From: Candidatus Gastranaerophilales bacterium
GTDB lineage: Bacteria; Cyanobacteriota; Vampirovibrionia; Gastranaerophilales; Gastranaerophilaceae
DNA: 51,060 nucleotides
Assembly (NCBI GenBank): GCA_944325655.1
Contig: CALVAW010000010.1
Span: 1-51,060 of the forward strand
Direction: 5' to 3'
The position numbers and the translations under genes are program-made. The notes below the pieces were generated by a model. That model was given only the letters and a program-made list of their open reading frames with translations, made no database searches and had not been told where the DNA came from. Each line of letters starts with the position of its first letter. Positions within the stretch are counted from its first letter, which is position 1. Shown one piece after another: positions 1 through 8,525 of this stretch.

Positions 1-231
1 TGTAATCATGGTTTGGATTCTTTAATTAATAATAGTGTCACAGCTTGTAACGCATCTGCTTTATGCTTAGGCTCTTATGCAAATTATTGTCATGCTTTTG
101 CTACTTGGTTTGGCGGCTCTACAAGTTCACTATATGCTTATATTGTAAGAATGGATACAGGTAATTTTACTTTAAGCAGTCAAACTGTTTTATACGGTTC
201 ATCTGTTCGCTGTGTTACTGAAATGGAATAA
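1..231 (+). CDS. C-terminal fragment of a secreted, probably prepilin- or FISUMP-like protein (5' end outside window)
   Basis: The reading frame is open from the first base and stops at 229-231, so this is the last 76 codons of a longer gene. The fragment contains four cysteines and many Ser, Thr, Gly and Asn residues, and ends in a 'GSSVRCVTEME' tail. A C-terminal 'SVRCV' ending is common in bacterial surface proteins of the FISUMP type and in prepilin-like cell-surface proteins; that comparison is from memory, not a search. Composition suggests an extracytoplasmic, disulfide-containing domain. It is followed 26 bases later by a hairpin terminator. The N-terminus, and so any signal or prepilin sequence, cannot be seen. 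Confidence 0.6.
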   Translation, partial: CNHGLDSLINNSVTACNASALCLGSYANYCHAFATWFGGSTSSLYAYIVRMDTGNFTLSSQTVLYGSSVRCVTEME

Positions 232-257
232 GTTTCATATTATTTTGTGTTTTAGTT

Positions 258-285
258 CGGGGTGTTAGGTACATCCCGTTTTTTT
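258..285 (+). terminator. Rho-independent terminator of the upstream secreted-protein gene
   Basis: An 8-bp stem CGGGGTGT (258-265) pairs with ACATCCCG (271-278), with one G-T wobble and a 5-nt loop, followed by seven T's (279-285). The in-frame GTG at 262 of the following ORF lies inside this stem, so it is unlikely to be the start of comF. Confidence 0.85.
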
Positions 286-300
286 GATATACTTATTTTA

Positions 301-966
301 ATGTTTTTGGGATTAAAAAATTATATTTTGTATATTTTTCAAACATTTTTAAATTTAATTTATAATCAAAAATGTTTAATTTGTTCTTGTTCAAAAACTG
401 ATAGTTTATTGTGTAAAAACTGTGCAAAAGATATACATTACTTATCAAGTTTTCCACATAAAATTTTTAATAATATACCTTTTTATTCGGCAACTTTATA
501 TGAAGGAATTATTAAAAAATTAATTCATAAATTAAAATTTAACCATAGAAAAAAAGCTTCAATTCCTTTAGCACAAATACTTTATAAATATTTTAATAAT
601 ATAAAAGAAGAAAAAGAATATATTATTACTTATCCTCCCAGTTTTTTCTTAAAATCCGCTCAAAGAGGATATAATCATATGTTTTTAATAGCAAAAGAAT
701 TTTCTAAATTAACCGGTATAGAAATAAATAAAAATTTAATTAAAAAAATAAAATATACAAAACCCCAGTATAAAGTTAAAAACAGACATAAAAATATTAA
801 AGGAAGTTTTAAAATAAATAAAAAAGAAATAAAAAAATTAAAAAATAAAACTATTCTTGTAATTGATGATATAACAACGTCGGGTGCTACTTTAGAAGAA
901 ATTATAAACTGTTTTATAATAAATAATATAGGTAATATTATATGTTTAACAATTTCAAAAACTTAA
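301..966 (+). CDS. comF: ComF family phosphoribosyltransferase-like protein
   Basis: A 221-aa ComF/ComFC-type protein, a family required for DNA uptake in transformable bacteria and broadly linked to handling of incoming ssDNA. An N-terminal zinc finger is seen as CLIC (about 25-28) and CKNC (about 38-41), and the PRPP-binding loop of type I phosphoribosyltransferases as VIDDITTSGAT (about 187-197). The frame is open back to 262, but that GTG is buried in the preceding terminator hairpin, so ATG 301 is chosen; no strong Shine-Dalgarno precedes it. An exact TTTTCCACA, the cyanobacterial-type DnaA box, lies inside the gene at 450-458. The family call is solid, but a role in competence here is inferred. 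Confidence 0.85.
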   Translation: MFLGLKNYILYIFQTFLNLIYNQKCLICSCSKTDSLLCKNCAKDIHYLSSFPHKIFNNIPFYSATLYEGIIKKLIHKLKFNHRKKASIPLAQILYKYFNNIKEEKEYIITYPPSFFLKSAQRGYNHMFLIAKEFSKLTGIEINKNLIKKIKYTKPQYKVKNRHKNIKGSFKINKKEIKKLKNKTILVIDDITTSGATLEEIINCFIINNIGNIICLTISKT

Positions 967-1142
967 TTTTTTATCTGTGTATAATTTGTGTATAAAATAA
1001 ACAGTTTTTACACATGATAAAATCTTTATAAAACAAGGTTTTTAACCAATTTTGCACATTTTTTTTGTAATTATTATAAATTATTAATTTTATAATATAA
1101 ATATTATTATTTTAATTAATATATTTTTTAAAAACAGTTAGA
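967..1142. other. oriC: Candidate chromosomal replication origin (oriC): DnaA-box cluster and AT-rich region upstream of dnaN
   Basis: Two exact copies of TGTGTATAA (976-984 and 987-995) are reverse-orientation matches to the DnaA box TTATNCACA. Two near matches in the opposite orientation follow: TTTTACACA (1006-1014) and TTTTGCACA (1050-1058), each one base from the cyanobacterial consensus TTTTCCACA. About 1059-1135 is almost entirely A and T, suitable for a DNA-unwinding element. Cyanobacterial origins have been mapped beside dnaN. Alternatively the boxes could serve DnaA-dependent regulation of dnaN. GC-skew across the genome would decide. Confidence 0.6.
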
Positions 1143-1170
1143 TTGTAAGTTGATTTTTTTGTAATATAAT
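1143..1170 (+). promoter_or_regulatory. dnaN promoter
   Basis: TTGTAA (1143-1148), a 16-bp spacer, then a perfect TATAAT (1165-1170). This predicts a transcript start near 1177, just upstream of the AGGAGG ribosome-binding site at 1187-1192. Confidence 0.55.
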
Positions 1171-1200
1171 TTAAACAGAAATAAATAGGAGGCTAAATAA

Positions 1201-2325
1201 GTGGAAATAACTTTAAATCGAGAAGATTTTTCAAACGCTATAAAAATCGTTGAAAAAATTACTTCACAAAAAGCACTTCAGCCAATTTTATCAAATATTT
1301 TAATTGAAACAGTATCATCAGACAGAGTTAAATTTTGTGCTACGGATTTAAACTTAGCAATTAATTTTAAAACATCTGCATTAGTGTCTTCGCAAGGTTC
1401 TGTTACATTAAGCGCTAAAAAATTATCAGAACTTGTTGCAAAGTTATCATCGACAGAAATTAACTTAGCAACAGTTGAAGATAGTGATAATGTTAAAATA
1501 AAGAGCGGTAAAACAGAATTTGTTTTAATAGGATTGCCTTCCGTTGAATTTCCTAAGGTCTTGGAAAATGTATCCGAAGAAGAATTTAAAACAGTTGTAT
1601 TGAATAAAAATGAATTTTCAAAAGCAATTAAACAGGTTATTTTTGCAGTTTCTCAACAAGAAACTCAAGGTGTTTTAACAGGTGTGTGTTTTAATATAGA
1701 AAATAATATCATTGAACTTGCTACGACTGACGGAAATCGTTTGACAAGAGTTCAAAAAGAAATTTTAAGTAAAGTTGATGAATTGATTAATTTTATTGTT
1801 CCGGCAAAAACTTTACAAGAAGTTCAAAGAATTTCAGCTTTAGTTGAAGATGAAAACATTGTTCTTAAAATACAAAAAAATAAAATTTTATTTGAATTTG
1901 AAAACTTATCATTCCAATCAAGATTAATTGAAGGATCTTATCCTAAATATCAACAATTAATACCTGTAAATAATGATAAAAAAATATCAATAGACAGATG
2001 TGAATTGATTAATTCTATTGAAAGAGTTTCTGTTATGGTAAATGATAGGACGAACGTTGTAAGGTTTAATTTTAAACAAGGTCAACTTGAAATCATGGCA
2101 GACACTCCGGAAGCAGGTCGTTCAAAAGATTATATTGATATAGAATATGATTTTGATGAAATACTGACTGCTTTTAATTATAAATATGTGCTAGACGGTT
2201 TAAAAAATATGGAATCTAAAAATGTTGAAATAGAAATTTCAGATACTTTAGCTGCTGCTATTTTTAAACCGCAAGATGAAAAAGATAATTATATTTGTTT
2301 AATTATGCCCTTTAAAGTTCAATAG
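1201..2325 (+). CDS. dnaN: DNA polymerase III beta sliding clamp
   Basis: A 374-aa protein of standard clamp length. The ring-shaped dimer tethers DNA polymerase III to DNA and recruits repair and regulatory partners. The sequence follows the family through the three repeated clamp domains (about 1-120, 125-245, 250-374), including the early 'QPILSNILIE' stretch, the 'ATDGNRLTR' region and the C-terminal 'LIMPFKVQ' that ends beta clamps. It starts with GTG behind a strong AGGAGG (1187-1192), 8 nt away. dnaA is not next to it in this window. thrB follows after 7 nt, suggesting co-transcription with thrB and mnmG. Confidence 0.97.
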   Translation: MEITLNREDFSNAIKIVEKITSQKALQPILSNILIETVSSDRVKFCATDLNLAINFKTSALVSSQGSVTLSAKKLSELVAKLSSTEINLATVEDSDNVKIKSGKTEFVLIGLPSVEFPKVLENVSEEEFKTVVLNKNEFSKAIKQVIFAVSQQETQGVLTGVCFNIENNIIELATTDGNRLTRVQKEILSKVDELINFIVPAKTLQEVQRISALVEDENIVLKIQKNKILFEFENLSFQSRLIEGSYPKYQQLIPVNNDKKISIDRCELINSIERVSVMVNDRTNVVRFNFKQGQLEIMADTPEAGRSKDYIDIEYDFDEILTAFNYKYVLDGLKNMESKNVEIEISDTLAAAIFKPQDEKDNYICLIMPFKVQ

Positions 2326-2332
2326 GAAAAAT

Positions 2333-3265
2333 ATGAAAGTAAGTGTTAAAACTCCAGCTACAATAGCAAATATAGGACCGGGATTTGATTCTTTCGGTTT
2401 AGCATTGCCTTTATATAATATTGTTTCTGTTGAAGAAACAGTACTTCCGGGTACAGGGATTGAAATTAATATTATTAATGAAAAAAATAACGAAAATAAT
2501 TTAATAGATATTCCGACAGATAAAAACAATATTGTATATAAAGCGATAGAGCTTTTATATAATTTTATAGGGCAAAATCCAAATGAATTAAAAATAACCA
2601 TAAAAACCCAAATCCCGATTTCAAGAGGATTAGGTTCTTCTGCTTCTGTTATAGTCGGCGGTTTAATTGCTGCTAATGAACTTTTAGGGCGTCCGGCGGA
2701 CGAAAAAGTATTGTTATCTATAGCAACTGAAATAGAAGGACATCCTGATAATATAACTCCCGCTTTTGTTGGCGGCATGACTATGGCATCTTGGGAAGAG
2801 GATGGTTCTGTTGTGTATAGAAAACTTCCTTGGAATGATGAATGGAAATTGATGGTATGTATTCCTGACTATGAATTAAATACTGAAATATCTCGTTCGG
2901 TTTTACCTAAAGATATACCGTTAACTGACGCGGTATTTAATTTAAAAAGAAGTGCTATGTTTGTTGAAGCTCTTTATACAAAAGATGAAGAACTTTTAAA
3001 ATTATCTTTAAAAGATAAAATTCATCAACCGTATAGACAAAAATTAGTCCCCGGAATGACCGAAATAATGAATAATTTAAAACATACAAATGGTGTGATA
3101 GGAACTGTGCTTTGCGGAGCCGGACCTTCGGTATTAATAATTTATAACGGAATTGGTGTTAGTGAAATTAAAGAAATAGTCTCAAACAGCTGGAATTATT
3201 TTAATGTAAAAACTAATTTTCTTAATTTACCGATAGAAAAAGAGGGTGCTGTAAAAATTTTGTAA
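2333..3265 (+). CDS. thrB: Homoserine kinase
   Basis: A 310-aa GHMP-superfamily kinase that phosphorylates L-homoserine for threonine synthesis. The N-terminal 'ANIGPGFDSFGLAL' is characteristic of ThrB, and the glycine/serine-rich ATP loop 'PISRGLGSSASVIVGG' lies at about 95-110. A late 'GAGPSVLI' motif matches the family's C-terminal motif. The gene begins 7 nt after dnaN and mnmG begins 10 nt after its end, so the three look like one transcript although their functions are unrelated. No other threonine-pathway gene is in the window. Confidence 0.95.
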   Translation: MKVSVKTPATIANIGPGFDSFGLALPLYNIVSVEETVLPGTGIEINIINEKNNENNLIDIPTDKNNIVYKAIELLYNFIGQNPNELKITIKTQIPISRGLGSSASVIVGGLIAANELLGRPADEKVLLSIATEIEGHPDNITPAFVGGMTMASWEEDGSVVYRKLPWNDEWKLMVCIPDYELNTEISRSVLPKDIPLTDAVFNLKRSAMFVEALYTKDEELLKLSLKDKIHQPYRQKLVPGMTEIMNNLKHTNGVIGTVLCGAGPSVLIIYNGIGVSEIKEIVSNSWNYFNVKTNFLNLPIEKEGAVKIL

Positions 3266-3275
3266 GGTAATTAAA

Positions 3276-5189
3276 ATGTTGCATTCTCAGTTTAATTTTG
3301 ATTGTATTGTTGTAGGCGCAGGGCACGCCGGAATTGAAGCATCTGTTGCTTGTTCTCGCTTAGGGTTAAAAACTTTATTGGCTACTTTAAATATTGAAAA
3401 TATAGGTTTAATGCCTTGTAATCCTGCTATCGGCGGACCTGCAAAATCTAATTTAGTCAGAGAAATTGATGCGCTTGGCGGCGTTATGGGTGAGCTTGCA
3501 GATTCTACTTATTTACAATTAAAAATGTTGAATTCTTCTAAAGGACCTGCTGTAAGAGCTTTAAGAGCTCAGTCAGATAAAAAAGAATATAAAATATTAG
3601 CAAGAAAATATATAGAAAATGAAGAAAATTTAACATTAAAACAAATACAAATAGTTGAATTACTCACAAAAGACGGAAGAATACAGGGGGTTGTCGATGA
3701 ATTAGGAATTGAATATTATGCTCCTTGTGTAATATTAACAACCGGAACAAGTTTAGAAGGCAGAATATATATTGGTTTAAAATCATTTTTAGCAGGAAGA
3801 CTCGGAGAAAGAAGTGCTTTCGGTTTATCTGACTCATTAAGAAAATTGGGTTTTGAAACAAGAAAATTAAAAACCGGAACTCCTGCAAGAATTGACGGAA
3901 GAACAATTGATTATTCAAAACTTGAACTTCATCCGGGTGATGAAGTAATTGATAATATGCCCAGATTTTTTAGTTTTAAACCAAATCGCCCAATCAGAAA
4001 ACAATATCCTTGTTATTTAACTAAAACAAATGCTAAAACCCATGAAATAATAAAAGCTAATTTATGCAACTCTCCTTTGTATCAAGGATTAATAAAAGGA
4101 GTAGGACCAAGATATTGTCCAAGTATTGAAGACAAAGTTGTAAGATTTAGTCATAATCCTTCACACCATATATTTATAGAGCCTGAAGGAAAAGACACCT
4201 ATGAAGTATATATTCAAGGATTTTCAACAAGTTTACCCATTGAAGCGCAGTTTGAAATGATACATTCACTTCCGGGATTAGAAAACGCATCTGTAATTAA
4301 ACCTGCTTATGCTGTTGAATATGACAGTGTTTGCGCTCTTGAATTAGATTACGGATTAATGACTAAAAAAATTAAAGGTTTATTTTTAGCAGGTCAGATA
4401 AACGGGACATCAGGATATGAAGAAGCAGCTGCTCAAGGGCTTGTGGCAGGAATAAATGCTTCAAATTATTTGCAAAATAAAGATTATATTAATTTAATAC
4501 GTTCTAATTCTTATATAGGTACTTTAATTGATGATTTAATTACAAAAGACATAGATGAACCCTATAGAATGCTTACATCAAGGAGTGAATACAGACTTAT
4601 TTTAAGACAGGATAATGCGGATTTAAGACTTGCTGAAATAGGATATTCTAACGGTCTTGTTAAAGAATCGGATATAAACAGAAAAAGATTTAAAGAAGAG
4701 GAGATAGAAAAGCAAATAAAAAAATTAAAAGATTTTAAAATAAAAGCAAATTCAAAAAACAAAGAGATTTTATCAAAATATAATGAATCATTAGAACTTG
4801 GAATAAATGGCTTTGATATTATAAAAAGACCTAATGTTAATTTTAAAATTTTAAAAGAGTTAGGATATAAATCAAATATTGAAACTAATGATAATTATTT
4901 AATAAGAGATATAGAAGAACAATCTGAAATTTTAATTAAATATGATGGATATATTAAAAGACAGACTGCAGAAATTATTAATCATAAAAAAACAGAAGAT
5001 ATTAAAATTCCTGATGATATAGACTATAGTTTGATTAAACAAATTTCAACAGAATCAAAAGAAAAACTTATTAAAATTAAACCAAAAACAATAGGACAAG
5101 CATTAAGAATAGGTGGCGTAAAACCTGCCGATATATCTGTTTTAATGGTTTTAATTGAGCAGCATAAAGTTGTTAAATTGAGCTCTTAA
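3276..5189 (+). CDS. mnmG: tRNA uridine-5-carboxymethylaminomethyl modification enzyme MnmG (GidA)
   Basis: A 637-aa FAD-dependent protein that with MnmE installs carboxymethylaminomethyl groups at U34 of tRNAs. The Rossmann FAD motif GAGHAG is at about 14-19, followed by family signatures 'CNPAIGGPAKSNLVREIDALGG', 'KTGTPARIDGRTIDYS' (both shown in part) and 'GQINGTSGYEEAAAQG'. The C-terminal helical domain is complete, as expected for full length. It lies 10 nt after thrB and is convergent with kdsA. A 14-bp palindrome (TAACTTTAAAGTTA, 5195-5208) sits between the convergent stops but lacks a T-run. Confidence 0.97.
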   Translation: MLHSQFNFDCIVVGAGHAGIEASVACSRLGLKTLLATLNIENIGLMPCNPAIGGPAKSNLVREIDALGGVMGELADSTYLQLKMLNSSKGPAVRALRAQSDKKEYKILARKYIENEENLTLKQIQIVELLTKDGRIQGVVDELGIEYYAPCVILTTGTSLEGRIYIGLKSFLAGRLGERSAFGLSDSLRKLGFETRKLKTGTPARIDGRTIDYSKLELHPGDEVIDNMPRFFSFKPNRPIRKQYPCYLTKTNAKTHEIIKANLCNSPLYQGLIKGVGPRYCPSIEDKVVRFSHNPSHHIFIEPEGKDTYEVYIQGFSTSLPIEAQFEMIHSLPGLENASVIKPAYAVEYDSVCALELDYGLMTKKIKGLFLAGQINGTSGYEEAAAQGLVAGINASNYLQNKDYINLIRSNSYIGTLIDDLITKDIDEPYRMLTSRSEYRLILRQDNADLRLAEIGYSNGLVKESDINRKRFKEEEIEKQIKKLKDFKIKANSKNKEILSKYNESLELGINGFDIIKRPNVNFKILKELGYKSNIETNDNYLIRDIEEQSEILIKYDGYIKRQTAEIINHKKTEDIKIPDDIDYSLIKQISTESKEKLIKIKPKTIGQALRIGGVKPADISVLMVLIEQHKVVKLSS

Positions 5190-5216
5190 TTCAATAACTT
5201 TAAAGTTAAATACAAA

Positions 5217-6032
5217 TTAATTAACTAATTTAAAAATTTGATTACATATATAAAATGTTTCTTCACATTCATCCAAAGGAAGCATATTATCACCGTCACA
5301 TAGTGCACAATCCGGATTTGGATGTATTTCAAAAAATAAACCTTTAGCACCTGCTGCAACAGCTGCTTTTGCAAGCAAAGGAACAAATTTTCTTTCTCCG
5401 GAAGAGCTTCCGCCATGACCTCCCGGAATTTGAACGCTGTGAGTTGCATCAAATACCATAGGATAGCCTAATTCATCTTGTATAATTTGAACTCCTCTCA
5501 TATCAACAACAAGATTGTTATATCCGAAAGAAGTTCCTCTGTCCGTAATTAAAATTTTATCATTTCCACTTTCAATTACTTTGTTTGCAATTGATTTCAT
5601 TTGATATGGTGATAAAAATTGACCTTTTTTAATATTAACAATTTTATTTGTTTTAGCTGCCGCAACAAGTAAATCTGTTTGACGACATAAAAAAGCAGGA
5701 ATTTGTATAATATCTGCAACCTTAGCTGTAGGTTCCGCTTGAGAAGGTTCATGGATATCTGTTACAATCGGAACATTTAATTCTTTTTTGATATTTGATA
5801 AAATTTTTAATCCTTCATCCATGCCTAAGCCTCTATAAGAAGATAAAGATGAACGATTTGCTTTATCAAAAGATGTTTTAAAGACAAAATTTATATCTAA
5901 GCGGGCGCATATCTCTTTTAATTTTTTTGCTGTTTTATAAGATATTTCAGCACTCTCCATTGCACAAGGACCGGCCAGAATGGTTAATTTATTTTTACCT
6001 ATTTCAAAATTATTAAGAGTTAGAGTTTTCAT
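5217..6032 (-). CDS. kdsA: 3-deoxy-8-phosphooctulonate (KDO-8-P) synthase, metal-dependent type
   Basis: A 271-aa DAHP-synthase-superfamily enzyme condensing arabinose-5-phosphate with PEP to give KDO-8-P for the LPS inner core. 'ILAGPCAMES' (about 18-27) carries the Cys (residue 23) that marks the metal-dependent class, as in Aquifex, where the metal-independent E. coli type has Asn. 'FKTSFDKANRSS', 'FDATHSVQ' and 'FFEIHPNPD' complete the active site. Its presence implies a Gram-negative-type outer membrane with LPS. No Shine-Dalgarno precedes the ATG; a TATAAT (minus strand, 6045-6040) ends 7 nt before it, so the mRNA may be leaderless. The gene is divergent from recA. Confidence 0.96.
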   Translation of the reverse strand: MKTLTLNNFEIGKNKLTILAGPCAMESAEISYKTAKKLKEICARLDINFVFKTSFDKANRSSLSSYRGLGMDEGLKILSNIKKELNVPIVTDIHEPSQAEPTAKVADIIQIPAFLCRQTDLLVAAAKTNKIVNIKKGQFLSPYQMKSIANKVIESGNDKILITDRGTSFGYNNLVVDMRGVQIIQDELGYPMVFDATHSVQIPGGHGGSSSGERKFVPLLAKAAVAAGAKGLFFEIHPNPDCALCDGDNMLPLDECEETFYICNQIFKLVN

Positions 6033-6039
6033 AAATTTT

Positions 6040-6049
6040 ATTATATAAT
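6040..6049. promoter_or_regulatory. Overlapping divergent -10 elements for kdsA and recA
   Basis: A TATAAT on the minus strand (6045-6040) faces kdsA and another on the plus strand (6044-6049) faces recA. They overlap by two bases in a 49-nt intergenic gap, so the two polymerases would compete. The -35 regions are weak, and I see no recognisable LexA box. Confidence 0.45.
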
Positions 6050-6081
6050 AATAATTAACATTAGGGAAGTGAGGAAAATTT

Positions 6082-7155
6082 ATGTGCGCAGTTGCTAAAA
6101 CAATTGATGAAAAAGAAAAAGACGCAATTCAAGAAGGAAAAAATAAAGCATTAAAATTAGCTTTAGATAAGATTGAAAAAGATTTTGGAAAAGGCTCTAT
6201 TATGCGTCTTGGAGATAAAACTTCAGTAAACTGCGAATGTATACCTACAGGTTCTCTTGCGCTTGATATAGCATTAGGTATAGGGGGAGTTCCAAGAGGA
6301 AGAATAATTGAAATATATGGTCCCGAATCTTCCGGTAAGACAACTTTAGCTCAACATATAGTTGCAAATTGTCAAAAAAAAGGTGGTATAGCAGCTTTTA
6401 TTGATGCAGAGCATGCGCTTGATCCTGAATATGCTAAAAATTTAGGTGTTGATATTGATCAACTTTTAATTTCTCAACCTGATACAGGAGAACAAGCATT
6501 GGAAATAGCAGAGGAATTAGTTCGCTCCGGAGCTATTGATGTAATAGTTATAGATTCAGTTGCTGCTCTTGTTCCGAAAGCAGAAATAGAACATGCTATG
6601 GATGAACAGCAGATGGGTCTGCAGGCACGTTTAATGTCGAAAGCTTTAAGAAAGTTAACCGGTATAGTTGGCAAAACAAATACAACTGTTATTTTTATTA
6701 ACCAATTAAGACAAAAAATAGGTATAATGTTTGGTAATCCCGAAACAACAACAGGAGGTAATGCTCTTAAATATTATGCATCCGTAAGATTGGATATAAG
6801 AAGATGTGATAGTGTTAAAAATAAAGACAATGAAGATATTGGAAACAGAGTTAGAGTAAAAGTTGCAAAAAATAAAGTAGCACCTCCTTTTAAAGTGGCT
6901 GAATTTGATATTATATACGGAAAAGGTATTTGTGCTTTAGGTAATATAATTGATGTTGCAGTTAATTTTGATATTATTAAAAAAGCAGGTGCTTGGTTTA
7001 GTTATAATGATGAAAAATTAGGTCAAGGCAGGGAAAAAGCAAAAGAATTTTTGGAAGAAAATCCTAAAATTTTAGAAGAAATAGAATTAAAAGTAAGAGA
7101 AAAAATAGCTGCTAAAAATAAACCTGAAGAAAAAATCGAAGAAAAAAATAGCTAA
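6082..7155 (+). CDS. recA: Recombinase RecA
   Basis: A 357-aa protein of usual RecA length that forms ATP-dependent filaments on ssDNA, drives strand exchange and activates the SOS response where present. The Walker A motif GPESSGKTT is at about 80-88. '[17 protein letters not shown]', '[16 protein letters not shown]' and the loop-2 region '[17 protein letters not shown]' are intact. The C-terminus is a Lys/Glu-rich tail. The ATG is preceded by a GTGAGG-type ribosome-binding site about 7 nt away. It is transcribed divergently from kdsA. Expression control is unclear because no LexA operator is evident. Confidence 0.98.
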   Translation: MCAVAKTIDEKEKDAIQEGKNKALKLALDKIEKDFGKGSIMRLGDKTSVNCECIPTGSLALDIALGIGGVPRGRIIEIYGPESSGKTTLAQHIVANCQKKGGIAAFIDAEHALDPEYAKNLGVDIDQLLISQPDTGEQALEIAEELVRSGAIDVIVIDSVAALVPKAEIEHAMDEQQMGLQARLMSKALRKLTGIVGKTNTTVIFINQLRQKIGIMFGNPETTTGGNALKYYASVRLDIRRCDSVKNKDNEDIGNRVRVKVAKNKVAPPFKVAEFDIIYGKGICALGNIIDVAVNFDIIKKAGAWFSYNDEKLGQGREKAKEFLEENPKILEEIELKVREKIAAKNKPEEKIEEKNS

Positions 7156-7212
7156 GCAATTTTTAAATAAATTACTTTTTATACTGAGAATATATTATAA
7201 AAGGAATTGTTC

Positions 7213-8079
7213 ATGAAAGGTATTATTCTTGCTGCGGGTGCAGGTTCCAGATTATATCCTGCAAGTTTACCGATTTCAAAAATATTACTTCCGGTTTACG
7301 ATAAACCGATGATTTATTATCCTATTACAACATTACTTTTAGCCGGAATTAAAGATATTTTAATTATAACAAGTCCTTCCGATTTAGATAATTTTAAAAA
7401 AGTATTAGGAGACGGCAGTCAAATAGGTGTTAAATTTTCTTATGCAACTCAAACAATCCCCAGAGGAATAGCGGAAAGTTTTTTAATAGGTGAAGAATTT
7501 ATTAATAATTCTCCCGTTGCCTTAATATTAGGGGATAATATTTTTCATGGGTTTGGTTTTTCTTCAATGTTAAAAGAAGTCGGGAAAAGAGATTTCGGAG
7601 CAACTGTATTTGGTTATCAAGTACAAGATCCTGAAAGATTTGGAGTTGTGGAATTTGATAAAAATAATAAAGCGATATCACTTGAAGAAAAACCAAAAAT
7701 ACCAAAATCTAATTATGCCGTAACAGGGTTATATTTTTATGATAATAAAGTGGTTGAATATGCAAAGACATTAAAACCATCTCAAAGAGGCGAACTTGAA
7801 ATTACAGATTTAAACAAAATCTATCTTGAAAATAATCAATTAAAAGTTGAAATTTTAGGCAGAGGTTTTGCTTGGCTTGATACGGGAACTTTTGAGAGTT
7901 TATTGCAAGCAGCTAATTTTGTGCAATCCATGGAAATTAATACAGGCATGAAAGTAGCTTCTATTGAAGAAGTAGCTTATCGCATGGGTTATATTTCAAA
8001 AGAAGAGTTGTTAAAAATTGCAAAAAAATATAAACAAAACGGATATGGAAAATATTTAGAAAAGATATTAAATCTTTAA
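7213..8079 (+). CDS. rfbA: Glucose-1-phosphate thymidylyltransferase-like nucleotidyltransferase
   Basis: A 288-aa RmlA/RfbA-type enzyme making dTDP-glucose from glucose-1-phosphate and dTTP, the entry to dTDP-rhamnose and related surface sugars. The nucleotide-binding signature '[15 protein letters not shown]' and '[14 protein letters not shown]' near the N-terminus are nearly canonical, followed by '[10 protein letters not shown]', '[16 protein letters not shown]' and '[12 protein letters not shown]'. An upstream in-frame TTG (7207) exists, but the AAAAGG at 7199-7204 suits ATG 7213 better. No rfbB, rfbC or rfbD is nearby, so the final sugar is unknown. The nucleotide specificity is assigned from the family. 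Confidence 0.9.
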   Translation: MKGIILAAGAGSRLYPASLPISKILLPVYDKPMIYYPITTLLLAGIKDILIITSPSDLDNFKKVLGDGSQIGVKFSYATQTIPRGIAESFLIGEEFINNSPVALILGDNIFHGFGFSSMLKEVGKRDFGATVFGYQVQDPERFGVVEFDKNNKAISLEEKPKIPKSNYAVTGLYFYDNKVVEYAKTLKPSQRGELEITDLNKIYLENNQLKVEILGRGFAWLDTGTFESLLQAANFVQSMEINTGMKVASIEEVAYRMGYISKEELLKIAKKYKQNGYGKYLEKILNL

Positions 8080-8178
8080 TTTAAACTGTGTAACAAAAAC
8101 TTAATAATTACTACACTTGTAAAAATTAAGAAATAACAGCAATTTACTAATCTTAATGGGCTATTTTTTTAAAAAATA

Positions 8179-8207
8179 CTTACATTAAAACTTTTTTATG
8201 CTATAAT
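8179..8207 (+). promoter_or_regulatory. Strong extended -10 promoter of the 53-aa gene
   Basis: CTTACA (8179-8184), a 17-bp spacer, and a perfect TATAAT (8202-8207) preceded by TG at 8199-8200, giving an extended -10. The predicted start near 8214 leaves a leader of about 45 nt. Confidence 0.7.
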
Positions 8208-8258
8208 ATATGACAAAAGTTCGGTTGTTAGTTGTAATAATTCTTTAAGGAGGTTCTT

Positions 8259-8420
8259 ATGGCAATTTCTACTCAAAAGGAAAAGTCTCAGACTTCAATC
8301 AAGTCAAAATTCAATGATGAATTTCAACATTATCTTAAAAAACAATGCTTGAAAACAACATTTAACGGATTAGAGTTAGAAACATTCAGTTGGTACAAAA
8401 AAGTTTTGGGGTTGGCTTAA
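8259..8420 (+). CDS. Small 53-aa protein, function unknown
   Basis: ATG 8259 follows a perfect AAGGAGG (8247-8253) with 5-nt spacing; the stop is 8418-8420. The product begins MAISTQKEKS, is polar and basic in its first half and has a 'LKTTFNGLELETFSWYKK' stretch near the C-terminus. No membrane segment, signal peptide or Cys pair is present. I recognise no family. It stands alone between rfbA and clpB with its own extended -10 promoter and a strong terminator, an arrangement typical of small abundant proteins, so I believe it is real despite its length. Confidence 0.75.
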   Translation: MAISTQKEKSQTSIKSKFNDEFQHYLKKQCLKTTFNGLELETFSWYKKVLGLA

Positions 8421-8430
8421 AAAAGATTTA

Positions 8431-8468
8431 AAAAGCGGGTTTATTTTGTGTGACACACCCGCTTTTTT
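8431..8468. terminator. Strong, probably bidirectional terminator
   Basis: AAAAGCGGGT (8431-8440) pairs with ACCCGCTTTT (8457-8466); on the plus strand the stem runs into a six-T tract. On the minus strand the same hairpin ends in five T's, so it can also stop clpB transcription arriving from the right. Confidence 0.88.
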
Positions 8469-8489
8469 AAATTACAAAATTAATTGGTA

Positions 8490-8517
8490 GTCGATTTTTT
8501 AACATCGACGCTTTTTT
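8490..8517 (+). terminator. Second hairpin with T-run (backup terminator)
   Basis: GTCGAT (8490-8495) pairs with ATCGAC (8504-8509) around an 8-nt loop, followed by GC and six T's. It reads as a plus-strand terminator just behind the stronger one. Confidence 0.55.
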
Positions 8518-8525
8518 GTGTTTAA

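Noticed and set aside
5195-5208. 14-bp palindrome TAACTTTAAAGTTA between convergent mnmG and kdsA as a terminator.
   Set aside because: It is AT-rich with no loop and no T-run; in such AT-rich DNA it may be chance.
7207-7212. TTG 7207 as the start of the thymidylyltransferase gene.
   Set aside because: ATG 7213 has better spacing from AAAAGG and gives the canonical N-terminus of the family.
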